Positions 25,660-33,906 are shown, numbered from the stretch's first letter. The stretch: DNA of 64,000 nucleotides from Streptomyces marokkonensis (GCF_008312835.1 NZ_VSKS01000003.1:310001-374000), one strand, 5' to 3'. Made by a program: numbers and translations. The notes: a model not told the origin generated them from the sequence alone.

Positions 25660-25890
25660 GTGGCCCCGCCCCGTACACTCGTCGGCACGGCCCACCCGGG
25701 CGCCCAGATCACGGTCTCCGGCCAGGACGGCGGCGAGGTGTGCACCGACACCGCCGGGTCCGACGGCCACTGGACCTGCACCCCCGCCCGGGCGCTCCCG
25801 GACGGCCCGGGCCGTCTCCAGGCCACCGCCACCCTGAACGGGGTGAGCGCGGCCGGCGAGCAGATCCAGATCACCGTGGGCGCGCCACCG
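25660..25890 (+). pseudogene. Orphan bacterial Ig-like repeat fragment
   Basis: A frame from a GTG at 25660 encodes a single bacterial Ig-like repeat: LVGTAHPGAQITVSGQDGG, then VCTDTAGSDGHWTCTPARAL, then LPDGPGRLQATATLNG and IQITVG. Such repeats normally occur in tandem in large secreted or surface proteins. Here there is no signal peptide, no ribosome site and no partner domain; the frame continues into antisense of the convergent lipoprotein gene. It is best read as a relic of a lost surface-protein gene, although a tiny real gene cannot be excluded. Confidence 0.5.
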
Positions 25891-25900
25891 CCCCGGTGCC

Positions 25901-26368
25901 TCAGTAGCGCACCGCCCGCGCCACCTCCGGGCGGGCGTCGAAGGACAGGTCGTGCGTACCGCGCGCGGTGGCCTGCGCGGACCCGCCCGCCGCCACGTCG
26001 TCCACGGTCACGAGGGCCACGTCCACCAGGTCGCCGTCCGCGTCCCTGAAGTCGACCTGCACGAGGAAGGAACGCGCGGAGTCGTCGGTGTTGCGCACGG
26101 TGACCTCGACCGACGCCCGGCCGTCCGCGGGCACGGTCGGGGCGCCGAGGCTGACGTCGTCCCTGACGTCGAGGCCCCGCGTGAACTCCTCCAGCCCGCG
26201 CCCGGCCTCGGCCGTCGCCGACTCCCACACCTCCGTGGCCCGGGAGGCCGCGGACGACGCGGGCGGCCCGGCCCCGTTCCCTTCGTCGGTGCAGCCGGCC
26301 ACACCGCCGACGAGCAGCGCCGTCAGCGCGGCCGCTCCGGCGGCCCCGCGCCTGCGTGCCCGGGTCAT
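25901..26368 (-). CDS. Small lipoprotein with FxLYD-like beta domain
   Basis: A 155-residue lipoprotein from the ATG at 26368. The signal peptide (RRRGAAGAAALTALLVGGVAGC) ends in the lipobox VAGC. The mature protein has VSLGAPTVPADGRASVEVTVRNTDD and FLVQVDFRDADGDLVDVALV, the strand pattern of FxLYD-like immunoglobulin-fold domains on the cell surface. The start is only 1 nt after the TGA of the DUF6479 gene upstream, so the two form an operon. Function unknown. Confidence 0.8.
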   Translation of the reverse strand: MTRARRRGAAGAAALTALLVGGVAGCTDEGNGAGPPASSAASRATEVWESATAEAGRGLEEFTRGLDVRDDVSLGAPTVPADGRASVEVTVRNTDDSARSFLVQVDFRDADGDLVDVALVTVDDVAAGGSAQATARGTHDLSFDARPEVARAVRY

Positions 26369-26369
26369 G

Positions 26370-26741
26370 TCAGACGTGCCCCGGGCCCCCGCTTCCGAAG
26401 GCCCCGCTGGATCCGGGCAGCCAGCGCTTGCGGTTCTGGTCCTTGCCCGTCCTGGTGGCGGAGTGATGGAGCTCGTAGGGCATGAGCCGGGAGCCGCCCC
26501 TCTCCACCTTCGGCATCTCGTCCGGCTCCCGCATCTCCCGCATCTCGTGGACCGCGCCGCCGTCCGGCAGCCTCGGCTGCTCCTCGGGCTTGGGGCGGGG
26601 CTCCTCCTGGTCCATGTAACGCATCCCGACACGTACGGCCCAGATCAGCGCGCCGACCACGATCAGCCCGCCGACGAAGGCCGCGAGGACGGCCCACTGC
26701 TGCTCACTCGCAGCGAGTTGTACATACGTTGCCGTGTCCAT
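26370..26741 (-). CDS. DUF6479-like small membrane protein
   Basis: A 123-residue protein from the ATG at 26741. A short N-terminus (MDTATYVQLAASEQQ) leads to one membrane helix (WAVLAAFVGGLIVVGALIWAVRVGM) and a hydrophilic Pro/Glu/Arg-rich tail (DQEEPRPKPEEQPRLPDGG ... MREMREPDEMP). This matches the DUF6479 pattern of Streptomyces: one helix, then the EEQPR-type tail. Co-transcribed with the lipoprotein gene downstream. Function unknown. Confidence 0.8.
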   Translation of the reverse strand: MDTATYVQLAASEQQWAVLAAFVGGLIVVGALIWAVRVGMRYMDQEEPRPKPEEQPRLPDGGAVHEMREMREPDEMPKVERGGSRLMPYELHHSATRTGKDQNRKRWLPGSSGAFGSGGPGHV

Positions 26742-26941
26742 GTTTCCGAGTATGGACGAAGAAATGAGATAAAGCGCCCGGAATGCCCGAATCATGCGAT
26801 CCGGGACCGGCCCCTCGTTCGGCCCGTCCCGGCGGGCGGCCGGCCCCGCCGCGTGGCAGATTGCGGCCAGAGGGAAGGCCGGGACGGGCCGTCGCGTCCC
26901 CACGTGTGCAGCTCGGGGCCCGGCCCGGCCTTCCCGCGTCT

Positions 26942-29065
26942 CTACGACGTCGTCCGGGCGGCCGTCTCCACCGCCTCGGGGGTGCCGGCGGACCGGGCGT
27001 CCCCGGTCCCGCCGCGCGGCGGCTCCCGGAAGAGCCGCCCCGGCCACCAGAACCAGCGGCCGAGGTCCAGGGCGAGGGCCGGCACCAGGACCGTGCGCAC
27101 GAGGAACGTGTCCAGCAGGACGCCGATCCCGACCAGCACGCCCAGCTGCGCCATGGTCACCAGCGGCAGCCCGGCGAACACGGCGAAGGTGGCGGCCAGG
27201 ACCACGCCCGCGGAGGTGATGACGCCTCCCGTGCTGGTCAGCCCCTCCAGGACGCCGCGCGCCCAGCCGAGGCGCGCGGTCTCCTCCCGCACCCGGTGCA
27301 TGAGGAAGATGTTGTAGTCGATGCCGAGGGCCACCAGGAACACGAAGCCCATCAGCGGGATCGACCAGTCCATGCCCGCATGGCCCAGTACGTGCTCGAA
27401 GAGCAGGTTGGAGCCGCCGAGCGCCGCGAGGTACGACAGCACCACCGTGGCCAGCAGCAGCACCGGGGCGACCAGGGCCCGCAGCAGCCCGATCAGGACC
27501 GCCAGGACGACCAGCAGCACGACCGGGACGACCGTCGTCAGATCGCGGTCGGCGGCACGCGCGGTGTCGAGGCTCTCCGCCGTCGTCCCGCCGACCAGGG
27601 CGTCCGCCCCGTCGACCGTGTGCACGGCGTCGCGCAGACCGTCGATCGTGTCCCGCGCCGCGTCGCTGTCCGGCGCGTCCTCCAGCACCACCGAGAGCGT
27701 GGTGAGGGAGCCGTCGGGAGTGCGGTCGCCGCCCGGCTCGACGCGGGCCACCCCGCCGACCCCCGCCGCCGCCGACCTGACCCCGTCCGCGGCGGCGGTC
27801 CGGGTGACGATCTGCGCCGGGTCCGAGGCGCCCGAGGGGTAGTGCTCCGAGATCCGCTCCTGTGCGACGACCGACTCGGGCTTGTCCTGGAACATCTCCG
27901 ACTGGGTGAGCCCGAGGGAGATCCCGGCGGCGCTCAGCGCGAGCACCCCGGTGACCGCCACCGACATCAGCCACGACCGGCGCGGGCGGCGCGCCACCGC
28001 GCTCCCGATGCGGGACCACACGGTGCGCTCCTTGCGGGCGGGCGTGCCGTACCGGGGGACGAAGGGCCAGAACACCCAGCGGCCCGCCAGGACGAGCAGC
28101 GCCGGAAGGACCGTGACCATGGCGAGGAAGGCGCAGACCACGCCGACCGCGCCGACCAGGCCGAGCGAGCGGGAGGAGTTGATGTCGGCGAGGGCCAGAC
28201 AGGCCAGGCCCACGGCGATGGTGCCGGCCGAGGCGAGCACCGCGGGACCGGAGCGGAGCAGGGCGATCCGCATCGCCGTGTGCCGGTCCTCGTGGCGGTG
28301 CAGCTCCTCGCGGTAGCGGGCGATGAGCAGCAGCGCGTAGTCGGTGCCGACACCGAAGACCAGCACCATCAGCACCCCCGCGCTCTGCGGGTCGACGGGC
28401 AGCGAGGCGTACCGCGCGAGCAGGTAGGTGGAGGCCTGGGTGAGCACGGCCGCGAAGCCGACCGAGAGCAGCGGGAACAGCCACAGCACGGGGCTGCGGT
28501 AGGTGATCAGCAGCAGGACGGCCACGACCAGCCCGGTGGCGATCATCAGGGTCGCGTCCAGGCTGTCGAAGACCGCGACGCCGTCGGTGAGGGAGGCGGC
28601 GGGGCCGCCGACCTCGACGTCGGTGCCGGGCGGGGCGTTCGCCCCGGCGATCTCGCGCAGCTCGTCGACCTTGTCGGTGATCTCGTCCTCGCCGTCCAGC
28701 GGGACCACCGTCATCAGCGCCTCGCCGTCCGCGGACGGGACGGGGCCGCCCAGTTCCTCGCCCGCGGCCACGAACCGGGCGAGTCGGGCGCGGTCGGCGT
28801 CCGCCGCCCGCCTCGCGCCCTCGCCGGTGTACACGACGACCGCGGGCATGATCGTGTCCGTACGGAACTTCTCCAGCTCCGTGTTGACGCGCGCGGACTC
28901 GGCACCGTGCGGGAGGAAGGCGTTGGGGCCGGTCTCCTCGACGTCGCCGAGCTTCCCGGCGAGCGGGCCGAGCGCCACGGCCACGATCAGCCAGGCCGCG
29001 AGCACGAGCCATTTCCCGCGACGCCCGCCGGGCGCACGCGCGATGCGCTGCAACAGGGCACGCAT
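26942..29065 (-). CDS. MMPL-family RND-type membrane transporter
   Basis: A 707-residue transporter with twelve predicted membrane helices in two repeats, each with a large extracytoplasmic loop after its first helix. Both repeats keep the Asp-Tyr pair thought to relay protons: GVGTDYALLLIARYREE in the first and LGIDYNIFLMHRVREE in the second. Related proteins export lipids, siderophores or antibiotics at the cost of the proton gradient. The start at the ATG at 29065 follows AAGGAG; the longer frame lacks this. The gene lies downstream of the ArsR gene pair but behind a strong hairpin, so it probably has its own promoter. Substrate unknown. Confidence 0.9.
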   Translation of the reverse strand: MRALLQRIARAPGGRRGKWLVLAAWLIVAVALGPLAGKLGDVEETGPNAFLPHGAESARVNTELEKFRTDTIMPAVVVYTGEGARRAADADRARLARFVAAGEELGGPVPSADGEALMTVVPLDGEDEITDKVDELREIAGANAPPGTDVEVGGPAASLTDGVAVFDSLDATLMIATGLVVAVLLLITYRSPVLWLFPLLSVGFAAVLTQASTYLLARYASLPVDPQSAGVLMVLVFGVGTDYALLLIARYREELHRHEDRHTAMRIALLRSGPAVLASAGTIAVGLACLALADINSSRSLGLVGAVGVVCAFLAMVTVLPALLVLAGRWVFWPFVPRYGTPARKERTVWSRIGSAVARRPRRSWLMSVAVTGVLALSAAGISLGLTQSEMFQDKPESVVAQERISEHYPSGASDPAQIVTRTAAADGVRSAAAGVGGVARVEPGGDRTPDGSLTTLSVVLEDAPDSDAARDTIDGLRDAVHTVDGADALVGGTTAESLDTARAADRDLTTVVPVVLLVVLAVLIGLLRALVAPVLLLATVVLSYLAALGGSNLLFEHVLGHAGMDWSIPLMGFVFLVALGIDYNIFLMHRVREETARLGWARGVLEGLTSTGGVITSAGVVLAATFAVFAGLPLVTMAQLGVLVGIGVLLDTFLVRTVLVPALALDLGRWFWWPGRLFREPPRGGTGDARSAGTPEAVETAARTTS

Positions 29066-29205
29066 GAGTAGTCTCCTTCGTGTGGAGCGCACCGCCGGCC
29101 GGTGACGGCCGGCGCGGGGCGCACGGAACCCGCACCACGGCGCACAGGGTGTGACGACCTGCCGTGGCTACGGGACGGGGTGTGTCCGGGGCGTGTGCTT
29201 CCTCC

Positions 29206-29237
29206 GTACGGCCGGGAGTTGCAGCTCCCGGCCGTAC
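29206..29237 (-). terminator. Terminator-like hairpin after the ArsR operon
   Basis: A perfect 13-bp stem, GTACGGCCGGGAG at 29206-29218 with its complement at 29225-29237, and a 6-nt loop. It lies 24 nt past the stop of the small coiled-coil gene and before the MMPL gene. Confidence 0.8.
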
Positions 29238-29260
29238 ACCTGCCGCGCACGCGTGTGCCG

Positions 29261-29575
29261 TTATTCGATCTCGCGCATCATCTTCTCCATCGAGCCGACC
29301 GAGAGCCGGGTCTGCGTCAGCTCGTCCAGCAGCTGACGCTGCTCGTCCGTGGTGCGGCGCTGCAACTCCACCGTGTCCTCCAGGAGTTGCGCGTACCGGG
29401 CGGCGAGTTCCTTGTACTGCTCCTCGCGCGCGGCCAGCATCCGGGCCCGCCAGGTGGCCGCCACCTGCCAGACGATCACGATCATCAGGCTGAAGAACCC
29501 GGCCGCGCCGACGGCACCGACCAGGACGCCCAGTTCCTCGGCCCCGGCGGCCTGCGTCACCAGTTCGTCGTTCAC
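29261..29575 (-). CDS. Small membrane protein with coiled-coil tail, coupled to ArsR gene
   Basis: A 104-residue protein from a GTG at 29575. One membrane helix (LVGAVGAAGFFSLMIVIVWQVAATW) is followed by a long charged heptad-like helix (EEQYKELAARYAQLLEDTVELQRRTTDEQRQL) that should form a coiled coil in the cytoplasm. The start overlaps the stop of the upstream ArsR gene by 4 nt (GTGA), so the two are translationally coupled. It may tether or signal to the regulator; that is inference. Function unknown. Confidence 0.8.
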   Translation of the reverse strand: MNDELVTQAAGAEELGVLVGAVGAAGFFSLMIVIVWQVAATWRARMLAAREEQYKELAARYAQLLEDTVELQRRTTDEQRQLLDELTQTRLSVGSMEKMMREIE

Positions 29576-29958
29576 TTGGCTCCCTCTTTCGCGCTTCGGT
29601 CCGACCGGCCCGTGCCGCGGTCGGCGGTGTCCGCACCGGCGTCGGTGAGCGTCGCGGCCGCGCGGGCGATGGTGTGCGGGGTGAGTTCGCAGACGAACGG
29701 CGTCACGTCGTAGTACTTCATGATCTTGCCGTCCTCCGCGGCTTCGAGCGTGCCGGTGACGAGGCCCGCGGCCTCCAGCCGCTGCAGGTGCATGTGCAGC
29801 AGCGGGCGGCCCATGCCGATCTCGCGTGCCAGTGCGCTGACGTAGGTGCGGTTCTTCAGGAGCGCCGCGACGATCCGCATGCGGTGCGGGTTGCCGAGCG
29901 CGGAGAGCACCTTCAGCAACTCGTCGCCCGTGGGCGCCGACGGCGGGACCTCGGGCAT
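29572..29958 (-). CDS. ArsR-type winged-helix regulator
   Basis: A 128-residue DNA-binding protein. ALGNPHRMRIVAALLKNRTYVSALAREIGMGRPLLHMHLQRLEAAGLV is the winged helix-turn-helix of the ArsR/helix-turn-helix_20 class, starting about residue 20. There is no cysteine-rich metal site, so it is probably not a metal sensor; a wing region with KIMKYYDV follows. It heads a two-gene operon with a coiled-coil membrane protein. Its leader contains TGTCAGAAAAGGCTGACA-like and TGTCAAAGATTTCTGACA sequences (around 29980-30033) that are candidate operators. Confidence 0.88.
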   Translation of the reverse strand: MPEVPPSAPTGDELLKVLSALGNPHRMRIVAALLKNRTYVSALAREIGMGRPLLHMHLQRLEAAGLVTGTLEAAEDGKIMKYYDVTPFVCELTPHTIARAAATLTDAGADTADRGTGRSDRSAKEGAK

Positions 29959-29979
29959 CGCGGCCCCTTTCCCTCGTAC

Positions 29980-30033
29980 CTGTCAGAAAAGGCTGACAGC
30001 CCCCGGAAGGACCTGTCAAAGATTTCTGACACA
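29980..30033. promoter_or_regulatory. Candidate ArsR operators: two TGTCA...TGACA dyads
   Basis: Upstream of the ArsR gene the + strand reads TGTCAGAAAAGGCTGACA (29980-29997) and then TGTCAAAGATTTCTGACA (30015-30032). Both have the form TGTCA-N8-TGACA, and their starts are 35 bp apart. Their position just before the ArsR start (29958) makes them likely autoregulatory binding sites. Confidence 0.65.
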
Positions 30034-30115
30034 TCTCAGGGTCGGATGGGGGACACCTCAGGGTCGGCTCGGGGAGGCCCCGGCCGGACGGCCGGCCGGC
30101 ACGGGGGACCGGCCG

Positions 30116-30739
30116 TCACCGGATCAGGATCGCCACCAGGACCGCGAGGTCGGCGGCCCCGTCCGGGTCGTCCGCGTAGCGGGTGCTCCGCAGCGGTCTC
30201 ACCTTGTGCAGGACGACCGACTCGCGGGCCAGGACGAAGGCGAGGGTGAGCAGGGCGGCGCGCGCGTTGCCGTCCTCGAAGGGGTGGAAGAAGGCCACGT
30301 CCAGGTAGGCGCGGGCGGCGCGGGCGGGCAGCGGGACGCCGGGGTCGTCGGCCTCCGCCAGACAGCGGGCGAAGACCGCCGGGGTGTGCGGGGCCGGTGC
30401 GCGGCGTTCGCGCCCGGCCTTGGTGCGGGCGTCGCCCGTGCGGAAGGGCGGAGGCCCGGGTGAGCCGAGGACCTGCTGCTGCCAGCCGGACAGCAGGGAG
30501 AAGGTGAGCGGCGGGCGCGGGCGCCGCACCGCGTCGGAGCGGACCGCCGCGTACGCCGCCAGCAGGCGCCGCGCGCGGACCGGGTCCCGGCGGTGGACGG
30601 GACCCGTGCACCAGGCGGTGAAGCCGTCCCGCGCGGGCGGGACCGGCTCCGCGAGGTGCGCGGCACCGGCGCGGGTCCAGTCGACCCGCGCCCTGGCCCG
30701 GCACCAGTCCGCCGAGGCGTCGCGCTCAGCGGTGGTCAT
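30116..30739 (-). CDS. Fic/DOC-family protein
   Basis: A 207-residue protein with the Fic active-site motif as HPFEDGNARAALLTL (about residues 153-167); the catalytic His is present, and the usual G before R is replaced by A. Fic proteins transfer AMP or another nucleotide moiety to hydroxyl groups of target proteins. No separate antitoxin gene is adjacent, and I do not see a clear inhibitory (S/T)xxxE(G/N) helix. The N-terminal part (WCRARARVDWTRAGAAHL) is typical of an actinobacterial subgroup. Start at the ATG at 30739. Confidence 0.85.
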   Translation of the reverse strand: MTTAERDASADWCRARARVDWTRAGAAHLAEPVPPARDGFTAWCTGPVHRRDPVRARRLLAAYAAVRSDAVRRPRPPLTFSLLSGWQQQVLGSPGPPPFRTGDARTKAGRERRAPAPHTPAVFARCLAEADDPGVPLPARAARAYLDVAFFHPFEDGNARAALLTLAFVLARESVVLHKVRPLRSTRYADDPDGAADLAVLVAILIR

Positions 30740-30892
30740 GGCGCTCCTGGCGCATGCGGGTGCGGGGACGGTTCGGGTGACGTGGCGGGCTCCGTGGATG
30801 CTGTGGCGGGCGTGTCCGTACGTACGGCGCAGTCTCGCGCCTCACCGTCGTACACGCATCCGAATTACGGCGTCCACCGGGCCCGTTGCCGG

Positions 30893-32131
30893 TCAGCCCA
30901 GGCGCACCGGCAGCGCGGTGAGGCCCCGCAGCAGCGTGCTCGTGCGCCAGGTGAGGGCCGCCGGGCCGGTGGCGAGGGCGAGGCCGGGGTGCCGCTCGAG
31001 GAGGAGGCGGAGGGCGACGGCGGCCTCCGCGCGGGCGAGCGGGGCGCCGAGGCAGTGGTGCGCGCCGTGCCCGAAGGCCAGGTGGCCCCGGGGGCGGCGG
31101 GTGACGTCGAAGCGGTCGGGATCCGGGAAGGCGAGCGGGTCGCGCGAGGCCGCGGCCAGGGAGACGAGCACCGCGTCACCGGCGGTCACCCGGGTACCGG
31201 CCAGCTCCAGCGGCTCCGCCGCGAAACGGAACGCGCCCGCGTGGACCGGGGAGTTGAAGCGCAGCGACTCCTCGACCGCGGCGCCGGTCAGGTCCGGGTC
31301 GGCGCGCAGCAGGGCGAGCTGGTCCGGGTGGGTCAGCAGGCTGTGCACCGTCGCGGAGATCAGGTCGACCGTCGTCTCGTGGCCGGCCACGAGGAGCAGG
31401 AAGGCCATGCCGAGCAGTTCCTCCGGGGTGAGGCGGGCCCCGGCGTCCGGCGGGCCGGCGTTCGTGGTCAGGTCCCCGAGCAGGGAGTCGTCCGGGGAGC
31501 GGGTCTTCTCGGCGACCAGTTCGGTGAGGTAGCCGGTCAGCGCCGCGGCCGAGGCGGCGGCGGCCTCCTCGCCGGTCGGCACGACCAGCTCGTTCGACCA
31601 GGTGTGGAACGCCGCGCGGTCGGCCACGGGCACCCCGAGGAGGTCGCAGATCACCGTGACCGGCAGCGGCAGCGCGTAACCGCCCACCAGGTCGGCGGTG
31701 CCCGTCCGCGGCAGCCGGTCCAGCAGCTCGCGCGCCACGGCCTCGATGCCCGGCCGCAGGGCGGCGATCCGGCCCTCCGTGAAGCGGCCCGCCACCAGCC
31801 GCCGCAGCCGGGTGTGGTCCGGCGGGTCGCTCTGCAGCATGTTGCGGCCGACGGCGTGACCGCCGTCGGTCTCCCACCCGGCGGAGTGCCGGATGTCGTT
31901 GCGCAGCCGGGGGTCGGTCAGCGCGGCCCGCACCGCCTCCCACGTCACCACCAGCCAGGCGTCCCCGCTCCCCGGCACGTGCACGCGGTGCACCGGGCCC
32001 TCGGCCCGCAGGGCCGCGAGGACCGGAAACGGATCGGCTGCCAGGTCGTGGCCCCGTGGGGCCAGCTCCTCCAGGGTGGGCGCTCGCACGTCGCCGTCCT
32101 CTCCGTGCCGTGACACCTCTGTACCGGACAT
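30893..32131 (-). CDS. Cytochrome P450 (CYP107-like)
   Basis: A 412-residue soluble P450 monooxygenase. The haem ligand loop FGHGAHHCLGAPLAR (about residues 344-358), the I-helix AGHETT and the K-helix ExxR (ESLRF) are intact. A ferredoxin and reductase must be supplied from elsewhere. The length and the sequence style fit the CYP105/CYP107 type that hydroxylates secondary metabolites or xenobiotics; substrate unknown. The start is the ATG at 32131, directly next to a 24-bp palindrome that it shares with the divergent TetR gene, so repression by that TetR protein is expected. Confidence 0.93.
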   Translation of the reverse strand: MSGTEVSRHGEDGDVRAPTLEELAPRGHDLAADPFPVLAALRAEGPVHRVHVPGSGDAWLVVTWEAVRAALTDPRLRNDIRHSAGWETDGGHAVGRNMLQSDPPDHTRLRRLVAGRFTEGRIAALRPGIEAVARELLDRLPRTGTADLVGGYALPLPVTVICDLLGVPVADRAAFHTWSNELVVPTGEEAAAASAAALTGYLTELVAEKTRSPDDSLLGDLTTNAGPPDAGARLTPEELLGMAFLLLVAGHETTVDLISATVHSLLTHPDQLALLRADPDLTGAAVEESLRFNSPVHAGAFRFAAEPLELAGTRVTAGDAVLVSLAAASRDPLAFPDPDRFDVTRRPRGHLAFGHGAHHCLGAPLARAEAAVALRLLLERHPGLALATGPAALTWRTSTLLRGLTALPVRLG

Positions 32132-32155
32132 GAAATGGGGAGTGCTCCCCATTTC
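32132..32155. promoter_or_regulatory. Perfect 24-bp palindrome, candidate TetR operator 1
   Basis: GAAATGGGGAG-TG-CTCCCCATTTC (11-bp arms, 2-bp centre) lies immediately upstream of the P450 start codon. It shares the core GGGGAGTGCTCCCC with a second site 43 bp away. Confidence 0.8.
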
Positions 32156-32178
32156 GTGGGCCGACGATAGCATCCGGT

Positions 32179-32194
32179 CGGGGAGTGCTCCCCG
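32179..32194. promoter_or_regulatory. Second palindrome, candidate TetR operator 2
   Basis: CGGGGAG-TG-CTCCCCG repeats the core of operator 1, centre to centre 43 bp (about four helical turns), and lies 20 nt upstream of the TetR gene start. This suits autoregulation plus repression of the P450. Confidence 0.8.
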
Positions 32195-32213
32195 CTTCGT
32201 ACGGAGGAAGACG

Positions 32214-32993
32214 ATGACCGTCGGTGAAGAGCCCACCGCGTCCGGCCCCAACGCGCCCGGCCCCATCGCGCCCGGCCCCACCGCGCCCGGCCCCACATCC
32301 CCGGCGCCCCGGCAGCGGCGTGACGCGCGGCGCAACCGGGACCGGCTGGTGGAGGCCGCGCACGCGGTCTTCTCGGAGCAGGGGCTCGACGCCCCGCTGG
32401 ACGTGATCGCGCGCCGGGCCGGGGTCGGCAACGCGACGCTCTACCGGCACTTCCCCACCCGCGCCGCCCTCGTCGACGCCGTCTTCCGCGACCAGCTGAC
32501 CGGCACCATGGCGGCCGGCGAACGCGCCCGGACCGCCCCGGACGCCTGGACCGCTCTGACCGGCTACCTCGGCGCCGTCTTCGCCACTCTCGCGGCCGAC
32601 CGCGGCACCAACGACCTCATGACCACCCGTCTGCCGGACATCGAGGCCCTCCAGGCCGTGCACGCGCACAACCGCAGGACCGTGGAACTGCTGCTGGAGC
32701 GGGCGCGGGCGCAGGGCACCGTGCGCCCCGACGTCACCACCGAGGACCTGCTGTTCGCCCTCGCCGCCCTCGGCCGCGCCGTGCCGCCGCTGACCACGGC
32801 CACCGCCCCCGACGCCTGGCACCGCCCCCTCGCCCTGTTCCTCGACGGACTGCGCGCCACCCCTTCGGCCCCACCCCGCCCTCTTCCCGGCAGCGCTCTC
32901 ACCGAGGCCGAACTCGGCGAGGTGCTCGGCGAGATGGGTCCGCACCGCACCACCCGGCCGGCCGAGGACGCGAGGGCGAAGGACAGGGCGTAG
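32214..32993 (+). CDS. TetR-family repressor divergent from the P450
   Basis: A 259-residue regulator. After a flexible N-terminal tail with an APGPI/APGPT repeat (about residues 12-30) comes the TetR DNA-binding domain (RDRLVEAAHAVFSEQGL, then IARRAGVGNATLYRHFPTRAAL). The C-terminal ligand-binding domain is of the common small-molecule type, with a basic, acidic tail (EDARAKDRA). The ATG at 32214 follows GGAGGAAG. The two matching palindromes upstream strongly suggest that it represses itself and the P450, relieved by a ligand that may be the P450 substrate. Confidence 0.92.
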   Translation: MTVGEEPTASGPNAPGPIAPGPTAPGPTSPAPRQRRDARRNRDRLVEAAHAVFSEQGLDAPLDVIARRAGVGNATLYRHFPTRAALVDAVFRDQLTGTMAAGERARTAPDAWTALTGYLGAVFATLAADRGTNDLMTTRLPDIEALQAVHAHNRRTVELLLERARAQGTVRPDVTTEDLLFALAALGRAVPPLTTATAPDAWHRPLALFLDGLRATPSAPPRPLPGSALTEAELGEVLGEMGPHRTTRPAEDARAKDRA

Positions 32994-33128
32994 CCGACGA
33001 ACGGGAGAGGGCCCCGGACGCCCTCGCGTCCCGTCCCGGAGGGTGAGCAGGACATCTGCCTCCGCCACGGCAGCTTTTCCGCAGGGCCGACTGGAGTTCC
33101 CGGCGACGGCCACTTCCCGGCCCGCACC

Positions 33129-33407
33129 GTGGGCGGGGCCGCCGGACCGGTCGGAGTCGCACCCGCGTTTCTCCGCGCCCCGGGTGAGGCGCGGCTGATC
33201 GCCCCGACGCGCTCGGGAGGCGGCCACCGCCGCTCTTCGCGCCACCGGCTCGGGCCGGCCGTCCGGGCCCGTGAACCGGTCGACCGGGGCACCCCGGTCG
33301 ACGTCGCGTACCGCATCGTCAGGCTCGAGGAGCAGCTGGAACGGGCCGAACGGGCGGACGAGGAACTCCGCCGACGGGAGGCGGACGCGGTCCGGGGACA
33401 CCGGTGA
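33129..33407 (+). CDS. Doubtful small ORF with C-terminal coiled coil
   Basis: A 92-residue frame. The first half is Gly/Arg-rich without clear character; the last 35 residues (VAYRIVRLEEQLERAERADEELRRREADAV) would form an acidic-basic amphipathic helix. I recognise no family and see no convincing ribosome site. It may be a real small protein with a later start, or chance coding in GC-rich DNA. Confidence 0.25.
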   Translation: MGGAAGPVGVAPAFLRAPGEARLIAPTRSGGGHRRSSRHRLGPAVRAREPVDRGTPVDVAYRIVRLEEQLERAERADEELRRREADAVRGHR

Positions 33408-33504
33408 AAATCTGTTACCGCCGGATCAGAATTTCCGCTCCCGTTACGGAAAATCTCTTTCCCTAAACACGCCGTCGGTGTTTTATTCCAGTGATTTTCC
33501 TCGC

Positions 33505-33532
33505 TTGCCGCGGCTATTTTCCATGCTAGGCT
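33505..33532 (+). promoter_or_regulatory. Likely HrdB-type promoter of the cold-shock gene
   Basis: TTGCCG (33505-33510), a 16-nt spacer and TAGGCT (33527-33532) resemble Streptomyces housekeeping promoters. The resulting leader of about 110 nt is unusually AT-rich, like other cold-shock mRNA leaders, and ends in AGGAG before the start codon. Confidence 0.6.
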
Positions 33533-33648
33533 GACGCCAGTTGCAGTTGTGGTTGCCAGTTTGCTACCGGGTCTCCGGGCAGGTGATCATCGCGACGATG
33601 TAGGGATTCGTAAAGTGCGAGTTCCGACACTGTCTCAGGAGATTTGAT

Positions 33649-33852
33649 ATGGCCACCGGTACGGTGAAGTGGTTCAACTCGGAAAAGGGCTTCGGCTTCA
33701 TCGAGCAGGACGGCGGCGGCGCTGACGTGTTCGCCCACTACTCGAACATCGCCACCTCGGGCTTCCGCGAGCTCCAGGAAGGCCAGAAGGTGACCTTCGA
33801 CGTCACCCAGGGCCAGAAGGGCCCGCAGGCGGAGAACATCGTCCCCGCCTGA
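33649..33852 (+). CDS. Cold-shock protein (CspA/ScoF family)
   Basis: A 67-residue single cold-shock domain that binds single-stranded RNA and DNA and acts as an RNA chaperone. Both RNA-binding motifs are present: KGFGFIEQ (RNP1) and DVFAHYS (RNP2-like, where FVHFS is usual), in the standard order after GTVKWFNSE. The length is typical. The gene is an isolated transcription unit, with its own promoter and a strong terminator. Codon use is highly biased, as for an abundant protein. Confidence 0.97.
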   Translation: MATGTVKWFNSEKGFGFIEQDGGGADVFAHYSNIATSGFRELQEGQKVTFDVTQGQKGPQAENIVPA

Positions 33853-33870
33853 CCTGTACGCAGGGTTTGA

Positions 33871-33906
33871 GAGCAGGGGTCCGCACTTCGGTGCGGGCCC
33901 CTGCTC
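33871..33906 (+). terminator. Rho-independent terminator of the cold-shock gene
   Basis: A 16-bp stem (33871-33886 with 33891-33906, one G-U pair) closed by a TTCG tetraloop and followed by TTTGTTTT. This is the most classical terminator in the window. Confidence 0.95.

Noticed and set aside
26370-29636. A 1088-codon minus-strand frame spanning DUF6479 and the MMPL gene
   Set aside because: Only its last 124 codons match a real gene (DUF6479 starts at 26741). The rest is a shadow of the MMPL gene in another frame.
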